The notes beneath the pieces are model-generated. The model ran no database searches. It was given only the letters and a program-made list of their open reading frames with translations, and was not told the origin of the DNA. Positions 9,601 through 17,523 of a stretch of 64,000 bases of DNA are shown piece by piece; positions within the stretch are counted from its first letter, which is position 1; each line of letters starts with the position of its first letter. Location of the stretch: positions 1 through 64,000 of the forward strand of contig CBFHXB010000008.1 of the NCBI GenBank assembly GCA_965659685.1, in the 5' to 3' direction. Source of the DNA: MGIIa-L3 sp11892u. GTDB lineage: Archaea > Thermoplasmatota > Poseidoniia > Poseidoniales > Poseidoniaceae. Position numbers and translations under genes: made by a program.

Positions 9601-10005
9601 GACAACGAAGGCAGCAGCGGCGCAGTCCGCAACGTCATCATGATCCTCCTCACCGCCGTGGTGGTGGTCGTTGGTGGACTTGCCGTGATGCGCATCATCG
9701 GTGGCATCGAAGAAGACGCGATCGACGATTGGGCCGACGACGGCTATGAAGACAGCCTCCAGGCGACCTATGCAGGCGTCAAGGCCGCTCCGGTGATTCC
9801 GACCGAGGCTCCACCGGCTGGTGCCCCGCCAGCGGCCCCTGCTCCGGCCATGCCCGCTCCTGAGCCAGAAGCGGCTGCGCCGGCACCCGAGCCGGCAGCA
9901 CCCGCGGCTCCTCCTGTGCCTGCTGAAGGGCTGCCTGACGGCTGGTCCATGGAGCAATGGCAAGCCTACGGACAGATGTGGCTTGAGCAAAACGGCCGCG
10001 CCTGA
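6652..10005 (+). CDS. Large surface-anchored protein with repeated beta-sandwich domains
   Basis: A 1117-residue protein with an N-terminal signal peptide. A lectin/jelly-roll-like region (about 180-410, Trp- and Asn-rich) is followed by at least four beta-sandwich repeats. Each repeat carries a phrase such as LQNTGNREANYRL, LFNTGNAEEQYNL or VRNDGNKADRFNI, resembling NEW3/CARDB-type domains of archaeal surface proteins. A transmembrane helix (about residues 1000-1023) is followed by an acidic stretch, a Pro/Ala-rich linker and the terminal motif GWSMEQWQAYGQMWL. This predicts a long extracellular stalk with a cytoplasmic tail. The substrate is unknown; adhesion or polymer binding are possibilities. 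The start was chosen at the signal peptide. Confidence 0.85.
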   Translation: MSHRRAFLLVGLLLLNSLALVVTAQGASGRGGSKDDFLVNSITIGNLSSPADSWIQPDGAVMPYVFMDETIEITVEVRRLGNAQLGKAAPVTLSVVHPIGYVMQTWSWNTSELLGSIGSDTSSVSWTPDVAHSILNTSTNELHGGLIVRASVDYPQDDRNENDVKEQAVPVAIQSDAMDGIAGTSLGFIPGRYQATGGGATGQGSWTTTGTDENNSDVGSRHWRHSQPGSNYPSNAHDRLVRGFFTTVQDCGTDAALDGELSFVYQIYACRHAFYSNNFISTQFHVRAWGATNNGDAVSIEMWRPPGQYDDPMQSLHWNLTKGAPASGQGDWTNLSWDPQVDWAQIPTLSNPDIFLGGNTWYYGLLFHSDSSGAGEGMHVDDFIQFGISKVDEFTLDMDCNNPESGFASPPNGLLVLKCDVTNNGYKPAPVRVFTEVSNASWMSPYLQIRIDADLNPNDHDNNVILQNFDAGMTTSVWLNLSIPPGADVQQQDWNVTFYDHSNGDMKGMLNIPVGVTEQHSVQLDSSTGLVADNLLPDESGIVPFRLQNTGNREANYRLSSVFSESGWEGVVENDTGVPVQMPIPLSKGESMDLQLNVSAYELAAPGTVSFNLRATCPTCSGALFGTDVLVRNIEVPVLRSLNFYADTYEISGPSNGQATVVPLTLFNTGNAEEQYNLELQQSNWRLQAELLSEQTPVLDPWDGEANIALRFAMPLGLEPGLYTATVVARNVNDNTVGQSLQIQVEVLDTAAVTVLDEDADQSYIPGDPPQSMEFEVRNDGNKADRFNISLVVPEGMIAEAGWQVSPWIEPGASENVSVSFSFIAGTEGELQLGVTATSQNDPSISDTGNALYRVGSQNWLRIPSVIPLEIDTADADHFMELTVRNQYTTAQAVAMELDAGDAGSYMQVRINSQDRNFVLQVGEERKVSVELIISETTLLNLDEDRKTVNFTVWARSETVSDAADAQMTVTMVKTTAVDDSVDDNEGSSGAVRNVIMILLTAVVVVVGGLAVMRIIGGIEEDAIDDWADDGYEDSLQATYAGVKAAPVIPTEAPPAGAPPAAPAPAMPAPEPEAAAPAPEPAAPAAPPVPAEGLPDGWSMEQWQAYGQMWLEQNGRA

Positions 10006-10069
10006 TGCAACCCTGCATTGGACGTAGGGTTGAAGTCGGCCCCGCCCTCGCAGGCATCGAGGCGACGTC

Positions 10070-11695
10070 ATGTATCAAGGTCAGCAAGGGCAAGCTCCCA
10101 TCTTCATCCTGAAGGAAGGCACCCAACGAACCCGTGGCCGCACGGCCCAGTCAAACAACATCGCTGCGGCCAAGGCGGTCGCCGATGCCGTCCGTTCGAC
10201 GCTCGGGCCAAAAGGCATGGACAAGATGCTGGTGGACTCCATTGGTGACGTGGTCATCACGAACGACGGCGCCACCATCCTCAAGGAAATGGACATCGAA
10301 CATCCAGCGGCCAAGATGATCATCGAGGTCGCCAAGACCCAAGAGCAGCACTGCTACGACGGCACGACCTCAGCCGTCGTGCTGGCCGGTGAACTCCTCA
10401 AGCGAAGCGAGGACCTCATCGAGCAGAACGTTCATCCGACCATCATCTGCGAAGGATTCCGTTTGGCAGCAGAGCACGCCATCCAGTCGCTGGACCAGCA
10501 CGGTCTTGCCACGGGGCACGACGACAAGATGCTGCTCGAGGTGGCCAAGACCTCGCTGACCGGCAAGTCGGCAGGGGCCGTCAAGGCCTTCCTCGCCGAC
10601 ATTTGCGTCCGTGCCGTCAACGCCGTAGGCCGCGTGGAAGACGACGAGCGCCTCGTCGATCTTGACGACATCAAGGTTGAGAAGCGGCAAGGCGGTTCCA
10701 TCCGGGACAGCACCTTGGTGGACGGTATCATCCTCGACAAGGAGCGCGTCCATGCAGGCATGCCCCGTGTCGTCTCGGAAGGGCGCATCGCGTTGATCAA
10801 CTCCGCCATCGAGGTCAAGAAAACCGAAGTGGATGCGAAGATTCAGATCACCGACCCGAACCAACTCGCTGCCTTCCTCGAAGAGGAGCAGAACTACATT
10901 CGTGGGCTCGTGGAAAGCATCTGCGCCACCGGCGCCAACGTCGTGGTTTGCCAGAAGGGCATCGACGACCTTGCCCAGCATTACTTGGCCAAGAAAGGCG
11001 TGTTTGCCATCCGTCGGGCCAAGAAATCCGACATGGAAGCCCTGGCCAAGGCCACCGGCGGACGCGTGGTCACGAACATCGACGACCTCAGCGATGCTGA
11101 CCTCGGCCATGCTGCCCGTGTGGAAGAGCGCAAGATCGGGGAGTCCGACATGACCTTCCTTACCGGGTGCCCCGAAGCCAAGTCGGTGTCCGTCTTGCTC
11201 CGCGGCGGTACCGAACACGTGGTTGACGAGATTCGCCGCGCCTTCGACGACGCCGTTGGTGTGGTCGCTGTGGCGTGGGAAGACGGCGCGGTCCTCACCG
11301 GCGGCGGCTCGGTGTTGGCGTCCCTTTCCCGTGAACTCCGCACCTACGCCGAGGGCGTGGGGGGGCGCGAACAAATGGCCATCGAAGCCTTCGCTTCTGC
11401 CCTCGAAATCGTGCCAAGGACCCTGGCGGAAAACGCCGGTCTGGACCCCGTGACCACCATCATCGATCTGCGCAAGGCGCACGCCGATGGGCAGGTCCAT
11501 GCGGGCATCAACGTCTACGAAGGCGGCGTGGCTGACATGCTCGCCGGTCACGTCCTCGAACCCGTCCGTGTGGTCGAGCAAGCCATCCAGTCGGCAACCG
11601 AAACGGCGACGATGATCTTGCGCATCGACGACGTGATCTCTTCCAAGGGCGTCATCCCCTCCGAGGGCGAGGGCATGGAAGACTTCGGAATGTGA
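10070..11695 (+). CDS. thsA: Thermosome subunit (group II chaperonin)
   Basis: A 541-residue group II chaperonin subunit, of normal family length. Characteristic sequences are LGPKGMDKM (45-53), NDGATIL (65-71), the ATP-phosphate-binding DGTTS (97-101) and a late GGGS motif in the equatorial domain. Subunits assemble into a double-ring cage that folds cytosolic proteins using ATP. The C-terminus ends MEDFGM, a variant of the usual Gly-Met-rich tail that projects into the cavity. The gene is preceded by a 64-nt spacer without a strong TATA motif. Only one subunit gene is present in this window. Confidence 0.97.
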   Translation: MYQGQQGQAPIFILKEGTQRTRGRTAQSNNIAAAKAVADAVRSTLGPKGMDKMLVDSIGDVVITNDGATILKEMDIEHPAAKMIIEVAKTQEQHCYDGTTSAVVLAGELLKRSEDLIEQNVHPTIICEGFRLAAEHAIQSLDQHGLATGHDDKMLLEVAKTSLTGKSAGAVKAFLADICVRAVNAVGRVEDDERLVDLDDIKVEKRQGGSIRDSTLVDGIILDKERVHAGMPRVVSEGRIALINSAIEVKKTEVDAKIQITDPNQLAAFLEEEQNYIRGLVESICATGANVVVCQKGIDDLAQHYLAKKGVFAIRRAKKSDMEALAKATGGRVVTNIDDLSDADLGHAARVEERKIGESDMTFLTGCPEAKSVSVLLRGGTEHVVDEIRRAFDDAVGVVAVAWEDGAVLTGGGSVLASLSRELRTYAEGVGGREQMAIEAFASALEIVPRTLAENAGLDPVTTIIDLRKAHADGQVHAGINVYEGGVADMLAGHVLEPVRVVEQAIQSATETATMILRIDDVISSKGVIPSEGEGMEDFGM

Positions 11696-11805
11696 TGTTC
11701 GCATCCTCGCTGTATCACATTCGCACGGTGGGCCCGAGGGAACCTTGAAAGGCCCCTCACGGGTGGGAGGAACCACTCACAATGAGTGAGAACAGGGGTG
11801 ATTCC

Positions 11806-13755
11806 ATGTCGGTCATCGCAAAGGTCTGGGTTGAGCCCGATTGCATCACCTGCAATGCTTGTGAGGACATCTGCCCAGAGGTGTTCAAGGTCACCGATGA
11901 CTCGTCGATGATCCTCGCAGAAGTCCGTGCCGACGGCACCTTCGACATGAACGACGGCGCGAAGTCACCGTTGACCGGCACCCTTGGTGCCGATTTGGCC
12001 GACCTCATCGTCGAGGCTGCAGAGGCCTGCCCGGTCGAGGTCATCAAGTTCGAACTGGTGGAAAGCGCAGCCGCAGAAGCCGCGCCCGCAGCAGAAACCG
12101 TCGAAGCCGCCCCCGCAGCGGTCGAAGCCGCCGTGGCTCCCGCGGCGGGCGTCTCGGACGCCCTGGCGGCCGTGATGGGCGGCGACCGTTCCCTGACCGT
12201 GATGTTCGGCTCGCAAACCGGCAACGCCGCAGGACTTGCGGAGCAGACCGCAAAGATGGCCGCCGACTTCGGGCTCCAAGCCAAGGTCGTCGACATGGAC
12301 GAAGCCGACACGTCCGCCCTTTCCGCCGGCCGCCTCCTCATCATCACCTCCACGTGGGGCGAAGGCGAGATGCCAGACAACGCCGAGAGCCTCTGGCAGG
12401 CGACCAACACCGCCAACCCTGCCCTTGCTGGGACGCACTTCTCGGTGTGTGCCATCGGCGACACCTCCTACGACGAGTTCTGCAAAGCCGGCGTGGATTG
12501 GAACGACAAGTTGGCCGCCCTCGGCGCGACCGTCGTTCGCGACATTCAACTCTGCGACGTCGATTACGCTCCTCCGTGGAAGCTTTGGGTCGTCGATGCC
12601 TTGTCCCGCATTGCCTGCGTGGACGCATCGGGCAACTTCCATGAAACCCTCGTCGAGGAAATGCTGGCCTACGGAACCAGCAGCGACGACGACGGCATCG
12701 TCGACGGGGACTTCGCTCCAGCGAGCGTCGTGGCCGATGAGATGTCGATCACGCTCCGTCTCTTCCGCTACGACCCCGTGGGCGCTTCCTCAGGATTTGA
12801 CTCCGTGGCCTGTGCCCTGCCCGGTCACGCCACCCTGCAAAACCTCCTCGAGGCCGTTCAGGGCGACCTCGATGGAAGCCTTGCCTTCCGCCGCGGCGAT
12901 GGAAACGGAACACCCACCACTGCGCTCCGTGCCAACGGCCGAATCGTGTTGGCCGACGTGGCTCGACTCGACGGCCTGGTGAGCGACGGCGGCACCCTGC
13001 TGCTTGAGCCCCTGCCCGGCCTTCCTGTGGTCCGCGACCTCGTCGTGGACACCTCGCGTCTTGAGCGTCAGCGGGCCGAAGCCAAGCCGTGGATGCGAGC
13101 CGACCCCCGAGCGGGTGAGCGCCTGTCCAACGGCTCCACCATGGGCACCATGGCGGCAGGGGACGCCACCGACCTCCACCGCCGCTTCGACGCCGTCTCC
13201 GACCTCGCCGCTCACGGCATGTCCGACAGCACCCCTCACGACGGCGCCTACCTTGGACCCGGTCTTCTCACCCGCTTGTGGCAGCGTGCGAGCGACCCAC
13301 GTTGCGGTGCCGACCAGCGCCGCGACCTGATGAAGGTCCTCCAACAGGAAGGCGGCATGTGGTCCGAGACCGACCTCTCCTCCATCCGTCGCCAAGGCGA
13401 CGACGGCCGAATCGTCGCTGAAGCGATGCTGGATGCCCGAGGGCGCCTCCTTCACGAGTTCCGCTTCGCAGGACGCTCCGGGCGCCACGTCAAGTGGTTC
13501 TCCCGCACCGTCAAGTGGTCAGGAAACCTCAACGAAACCATCCTTGCAGCGCAAACGATGGGTCCGCTTGGAGCGTTGATGAATCTCCCTGCGACCGTTC
13601 GTATGGCCACCGGATTCACCCGGACCGGCGGCCCCCTTGCGCGGGACCTCCAAGGCTTCCTTGCTCCCGGCAAGATGCCCAAGTTGGTGAATTCCGTTGT
13701 CGACGACCATCACGAGGTCAAGGCAATCTTCGACGCGTTGGACCGTCGTTTCTGA
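11806..13755 (+). CDS. Ferredoxin-flavodoxin-SdhB-like fusion lacking the SdhB iron-sulfur cysteines
   Basis: A 649-residue fusion. Residues 1-85 are a single-cluster ferredoxin (CITCNACEDIC at 13-23, Cys75). An Ala/Pro/Glu linker follows. Residues 128-270 are a flavodoxin domain of the CPR/sulfite-reductase type (GSQTGNAAGLAE, TSTWGEGEMPDNA, GDTSYDEFC). From about 314 the sequence follows the iron-sulfur subunit of succinate dehydrogenase: SITLRLFRYDP, SLAFRR, LLLEPLPGLPVVRDLVVD and YLGPGLL occupy the expected order. However, the cysteines for the 2Fe-2S, 4Fe-4S and 3Fe-4S clusters are absent. The last 90 residues are unassigned. GGTGAT 4 nt before ATG 11806 decides this start over ATG 11782. 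The HdrB-like gene follows after 9 nt. It is probably an electron-transfer scaffold, by inference. Confidence 0.8.
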   Translation: MSVIAKVWVEPDCITCNACEDICPEVFKVTDDSSMILAEVRADGTFDMNDGAKSPLTGTLGADLADLIVEAAEACPVEVIKFELVESAAAEAAPAAETVEAAPAAVEAAVAPAAGVSDALAAVMGGDRSLTVMFGSQTGNAAGLAEQTAKMAADFGLQAKVVDMDEADTSALSAGRLLIITSTWGEGEMPDNAESLWQATNTANPALAGTHFSVCAIGDTSYDEFCKAGVDWNDKLAALGATVVRDIQLCDVDYAPPWKLWVVDALSRIACVDASGNFHETLVEEMLAYGTSSDDDGIVDGDFAPASVVADEMSITLRLFRYDPVGASSGFDSVACALPGHATLQNLLEAVQGDLDGSLAFRRGDGNGTPTTALRANGRIVLADVARLDGLVSDGGTLLLEPLPGLPVVRDLVVDTSRLERQRAEAKPWMRADPRAGERLSNGSTMGTMAAGDATDLHRRFDAVSDLAAHGMSDSTPHDGAYLGPGLLTRLWQRASDPRCGADQRRDLMKVLQQEGGMWSETDLSSIRRQGDDGRIVAEAMLDARGRLLHEFRFAGRSGRHVKWFSRTVKWSGNLNETILAAQTMGPLGALMNLPATVRMATGFTRTGGPLARDLQGFLAPGKMPKLVNSVVDDHHEVKAIFDALDRRF

Positions 13756-13764
13756 GGTGAGATC

Positions 13765-14628
13765 ATGCCAGCACTGAGGTACGCATACTTCCCCGGCTGC
13801 GTTGCCAAGGGCTCTGCCCGCGAGGTCGAAGACGCCATGCGCGCCGTGGTCAAGGCCCTCGACATCGAACTGGTTGAGATGCCAGGCGCCGCCTGCTGCG
13901 GTGCCGGGGTGATGAAGCAGGCCAACCACAAATTGCAGTTGACCCTCAACGCCCGCACCTTTGCACAAGCAGAGGCCATGGGACTCGACGTGCTGACCCC
14001 TTGCGCCACGTGCCAAGGGAACATGTACGAAGATCTGGCGCTGCTGCTCAGTGACGAGAAATTGCGTGCAGAAATCAACGACGTGCTTGAGCGAACGTGC
14101 GGTATGCGCTTCGAAGGCGAGCTTCGCATGCGCCACCTCCTGCAGGTCGTGGTGGAGGACGTCGGCCTTGACACGCTCCGCGACCGCGTCGTCAACCCGA
14201 TTGACTTCCCTGTGGCCGGATACTACGGCGTGCCCATGCTCCAAGACGGTGCTTCAGGTGACGACGATCCGATGAACCCCCGCTACTTCGACGACCTCCT
14301 CGCCGCGATGGGGTCGACCTCCGTGGCGTACGACGGCGCCACCAGGTCCGTCGGTTTCCCCGGCTTGCTTGGACGTGAGCGCACCGCCATGCTCCAAACG
14401 GCCGAGGTGCTTTCAGAAGCCAAGGAAGAGGGGGCCCTCGTGATGGCCACCGCGTGTCCGCTGAGCCACTTCAACCTCGACGTCTACCAAGTGAAGGCCA
14501 AGAAGGTCTCTGGACGGGACACCTCCCTTCCTGTGGTCCATCTGCCCGAGTTGATGGCCTTCTCGCTCGGTCTCCTTACCGATCGGTATGCCCAACTCCG
14601 CACCCGAGCGCTCGTCATGGGCGCTTGA
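13765..14628 (+). CDS. HdrB/SdhE-like CCG-domain protein with one intact motif
   Basis: A 287-residue member of the CCG family (HdrB, TfrB C-terminal half, SdhE, GlcF). The first CCG motif is complete: Cys12, Cys44-Cys45-Gly46, Cys80 and Cys83. The second is degraded: Val156 stands where YYGC is expected, VGFPG (196-200) replaces the CCG, and only Cys231 of the terminal CxxC-like site remains (ACPLS). In HdrB each motif binds a non-cubane 4Fe-4S cluster, so one cluster is predicted here. The gene follows the SdhB-like fusion by 9 nt with a perfect GAGGTGAGATC Shine-Dalgarno. In thiol:fumarate reductase TfrB the same two modules are one chain, so the pair looks like a modified TfrB. Confidence 0.85.
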   Translation: MPALRYAYFPGCVAKGSAREVEDAMRAVVKALDIELVEMPGAACCGAGVMKQANHKLQLTLNARTFAQAEAMGLDVLTPCATCQGNMYEDLALLLSDEKLRAEINDVLERTCGMRFEGELRMRHLLQVVVEDVGLDTLRDRVVNPIDFPVAGYYGVPMLQDGASGDDDPMNPRYFDDLLAAMGSTSVAYDGATRSVGFPGLLGRERTAMLQTAEVLSEAKEEGALVMATACPLSHFNLDVYQVKAKKVSGRDTSLPVVHLPELMAFSLGLLTDRYAQLRTRALVMGA

Positions 14629-17196
14629 TCAGCCGTGAAGCGCACGGTGAACTTCTGCGGCTCGACCCGGTCCAATCCCGGAGGCTTCGGCCAATTCCTC
14701 TAGGCTGGCGTTCGCCACCGCAGCAATGGATTCGAAAGCCTCGGCCAAGGCTTGTGCCGTGACGGGTCCGACGCCATCGATCGCCTCCAACAATGCGGAC
14801 CGCCGTCGTTGCGAAGCATTGCTCCATTGTTGGCGCATTCCGCTTTGTTCGTCCTCGTCCTCAAGGGCCGCTTGAGCCGCCAGCAATGCCCGGTGGGCCT
14901 CATCGGCCGGTTTCCCGGCCTGAGCGCTCTCCAGAGCATCAAGCCATGCGAGTTCACGGCGGGCGGCAAGGGCGAGGAAAGCAGCGGATTCGTCCGCGTC
15001 TCGGACACAGACGACCGACAAGCCGAGGTCAAACGCCATCCATGCCAACGCGCCATGCACGGCGTTTGGGTGGGTGCCACCCTCCAAACCGTGGCCTGTT
15101 TCGAGCAACAATCCTGCCCTTGGACCTGCGGCGGCAAGGCGCCGCACTTGGCTCAACAGCCTGCCGTCGCGCACCGACGCGTGCAAGTCTTTGGCGGTCT
15201 TTCGCTCCAGGAGCAGGCGTGGGCCAATCCTGACGTCCCCGGTCACCAAGTGCCTGAACACAGGTCGAATCCCGCGTGCGCGAAGGCCGGCTGCCAAGGT
15301 GGATGAGGCCTCGCGCCGGTCAAGGACGATCTCCATGTGCCCCTGTGCGTCCAGTCCATGCGCGTGTGTTCTCCCGTCCAGCACGACGGAATGTTCGCTT
15401 GTTCTGGCGCTTGGGCGATCGGCACTCGCCACGTGTTGAGGCGGCGTTTCCCAACCGAAGAGCGAGGCCTGCTCAGGGTGACGGCGCTCTTCTGGACGCA
15501 CCTTGCCGGGTTGCCGCGGAGGTGTCGCGACGGCGACGACGGCTTCCTCGCTCGGTGCCGGTTCCGGAACGGGCCTCAACCGGGCCCGTTCTTCTTGGAC
15601 GAAGGCCGAAGCCGGAACGAGGCTGTCCTCGGTGTTGACCTGAAACGCTGCGAGGGGATCTTTCTCGTTGGTGTACTCGTGCAAGCGACGCGTGCGCCCC
15701 AACCTCCGCAGATGGTCCATCATCCGCCGTTCCCGTGCTGCAGACGCACGCAGCATGTGGGCGTCGCGCGTGCCTTCGGCGACCAACATGACCACTTCAC
15801 CGTCGGCGTGGCGCCCGGTTCGCCCGCGCCGCTGGATGGCCCGCACCGCACTGGCCACAGGCTCGTAGAACACCACGAGGTCGGCTGCAGGGATGTCGAG
15901 GCCTTCCTCACCGACGGAGGTTGCGATGAGGACGTTGGCTTCTCCACGTCGGAAGGCGTCGATTTGTGCGACCTGTTCTTTCTGCGTCATTCCTCGCCTG
16001 TCCCCCGTTTTGGATTGGCCGACAAAGGGGATGGGGGTGAGGTGTTCGCTCAGGGACAACCGCTCGACAAGACGGTCCACGGTGTCCCGGTACTCGGTGA
16101 AGACCAGCGTTTTGGTGTCGGCTTTTTCGCGGTGTCGCGCTTCCAGAAGGCGTTCCACCGCGTGGGGTTTAGGATGCAATTCTTCGGTGACGTCCAAGCT
16201 CTCCCGCAGTTGTCGAACGGCGGGCCTGTCCAACAGTCTGGAGACTTTTTTCCGCTCCTCGCCGCTTTTGGATGCCTGTCGTTCGAGGAAGGATTTGGCG
16301 ACGCCCATGCCTTGGCATCGAAGCAAATCCAGCAGAAGATGAAGTCGGCGGAGGTCGGACACCGCTCTTGCTGCTTCGTACCCACGGCGATCACGCCGGG
16401 CAATGGAGGCCGAAGCCTTCCTCTGGGCGTCGTCGAGCATCGCCGCCGTGAGGTGGCCGGTGTCCGCGAGGTAGCCCTGGCGCCTCAGACGGTCGGCCAC
16501 CGCTCGCTCTTCTTCGGCGAGCGGGGCGATGAGGTGCAGCAAGGTCTCTGGAAGGGTCAAATGTTCACTCGCCACGGAGAGGTCCACGGCGTAAGGCGCA
16601 AGGCCGGAATCGTCTCGAGCGTGGACGCTCCATCGCTCAATGCCCAGCCTGCGTTCCACCTCGAGGATGGCTTCGCGGCCAGCGCCCGGGCTTGCGGTGG
16701 CGGCCAGAAGGGTGGCGTTTGGGGCCTCCGTGCGCACCAGGTCGGCGACTTGGGCGTAGGCGTGTTGCCCGCGGGCATGGTGGGCTTCGTCCACGACGAC
16801 CAACGTAAGCGTGCTCAGATCGATGGCACCTGAGATGGCATCGTTTCGGACGACTTGCGCCGTGGCGAGAATAACCGTCCCTTGGTCCCACAAAGCGGGC
16901 CGTTTGGCCGGTGGGGTTTGACCGGTGAACATCACCACCTCCTCTTCAGGGACAACAAGGTGGGTGAGCAGCATGCGCTGATGTTGGGCGAGGAGGGCGA
17001 CCGTTGGGGCGAGGAGCAGGACCTTTCCGTTTCGCGTGAGGTGGTGGGCAATCACCATCCACTCCACGGCCGACTTGCCGAAACCTGTCGGCATGACCAC
17101 CATGGTGGAACCCGCAAGGGCTGACGCCACGGCCTCCAATTGGTAGCCCCGTGCCTCGACGCCATTCGTCAACCGAGGATGGATGACGGAAGGCAT
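14629..17196 (-). CDS. hef: Hef-type SF2 helicase/XPF nuclease
   Basis: An 855-residue fork-processing enzyme. The N-terminal SF2 helicase has Walker A MPTGFGKS (35-42), the DEAH box VVDEAHHARG and the C-terminal motif with QRRGRTGR. The second part is an ERCC4/XPF nuclease with LERKTAKD (ERKxxxD signature), followed by tandem helix-hairpin-helix sequences near the end (SGIGPGRAAEVH). Hef proteins cut or remodel stalled replication forks and branched DNA. The ATG at 17196 is supported by a TATA-like box 27 nt upstream; the frame opens further but those residues do not resemble the family. It is convergent with the HdrB-like gene and divergent from the ribosomal operon. Confidence 0.95.
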   Translation of the reverse strand: MPSVIHPRLTNGVEARGYQLEAVASALAGSTMVVMPTGFGKSAVEWMVIAHHLTRNGKVLLLAPTVALLAQHQRMLLTHLVVPEEEVVMFTGQTPPAKRPALWDQGTVILATAQVVRNDAISGAIDLSTLTLVVVDEAHHARGQHAYAQVADLVRTEAPNATLLAATASPGAGREAILEVERRLGIERWSVHARDDSGLAPYAVDLSVASEHLTLPETLLHLIAPLAEEERAVADRLRRQGYLADTGHLTAAMLDDAQRKASASIARRDRRGYEAARAVSDLRRLHLLLDLLRCQGMGVAKSFLERQASKSGEERKKVSRLLDRPAVRQLRESLDVTEELHPKPHAVERLLEARHREKADTKTLVFTEYRDTVDRLVERLSLSEHLTPIPFVGQSKTGDRRGMTQKEQVAQIDAFRRGEANVLIATSVGEEGLDIPAADLVVFYEPVASAVRAIQRRGRTGRHADGEVVMLVAEGTRDAHMLRASAARERRMMDHLRRLGRTRRLHEYTNEKDPLAAFQVNTEDSLVPASAFVQEERARLRPVPEPAPSEEAVVAVATPPRQPGKVRPEERRHPEQASLFGWETPPQHVASADRPSARTSEHSVVLDGRTHAHGLDAQGHMEIVLDRREASSTLAAGLRARGIRPVFRHLVTGDVRIGPRLLLERKTAKDLHASVRDGRLLSQVRRLAAAGPRAGLLLETGHGLEGGTHPNAVHGALAWMAFDLGLSVVCVRDADESAAFLALAARRELAWLDALESAQAGKPADEAHRALLAAQAALEDEDEQSGMRQQWSNASQRRRSALLEAIDGVGPVTAQALAEAFESIAAVANASLEELAEASGIGPGRAAEVHRALHG

Positions 17197-17216
17197 GATG
17201 GCCCACCCACGTCGAA

Positions 17217-17228
17217 GGGAGATAAAGG
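17217..17228 (-). promoter_or_regulatory. TATA box for hef
   Basis: On the minus strand the sequence is CCTTTATCTCCC, centred 27 nt before the hef ATG. This indicates a leaderless transcript. Confidence 0.6.
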
Positions 17229-17327
17229 TCGTCGGCCTCAACCTTAGGAGCGAGAAATCGCCGCAACGATTGAAGGCTGGCGTAGCCAAGACGTGCACGG
17301 CGGCCTACGTTTCGCATACCGAACCGC

Positions 17328-17335
17328 TCATATAG
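17328..17335 (+). promoter_or_regulatory. TATA box of the ribosomal protein operon
   Basis: TCATATAG is the only TATA-like element before uL3. Transcription would start near 17357 and give a leader of about 165 nt, which is unusual in this genome where most first genes appear leaderless. Confidence 0.6.
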
Positions 17336-17408
17336 GGAAGGGCGGTCGGCGGAATGCTCCAAGGTGGGCAGCCAGACACATCGGGCCATCCCTCGAGGAT
17401 CCCGGCGG

Positions 17409-17435
17409 TCGGGTCTCGCACTCGTCGAGACCCGA
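17409..17435 (+). promoter_or_regulatory. Strong hairpin in the ribosomal operon leader
   Basis: A 10-bp perfect stem (17409-17418 with 17426-17435) encloses the 7-nt loop CACTCGT. There is no T-run after it, so a simple terminator is unlikely. Its position in the 5' leader suggests a regulatory or RNA-processing role, by inference. Confidence 0.5.
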
Positions 17436-17523
17436 ACACGTGTCACGGCCGCCCGACACCGGACGAGCCCTCGTACGCCCCTCGGGGCCTCTACGTTGCA
17501 CCATACACCAGGAGGACCACCCC

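Larger units (their letters stand above)
17197..17523. other. Intergenic region between hef and the ribosomal operon
   Basis: This 327-nt spacer holds two divergent promoters (17217-17228 for hef, 17328-17335 for the ribosomal operon) and a long operon leader with a strong hairpin at 17409-17435. The leader ends in an AGGAGGA Shine-Dalgarno just before uL3. No additional gene is evident. Confidence 0.7.

Noticed and set aside
9820..9930. Pro/Ala repeats as a DNA repeat element
   Set aside because: It is a low-complexity protein linker with variable codons, not a true nucleotide repeat.
8479..10071. Open reading frame of 530 codons on the minus strand opposite the surface-protein gene
   Set aside because: It is an antisense shadow: no family motif, His/Gly/Arg-rich composition typical of GC-rich complements, and the plus-strand gene is clearly real.
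12070..12160. Ala/Pro/Glu repeats in the fusion gene as a possible frameshift junction
   Set aside because: The frame is continuous and such linkers commonly separate fused domains.
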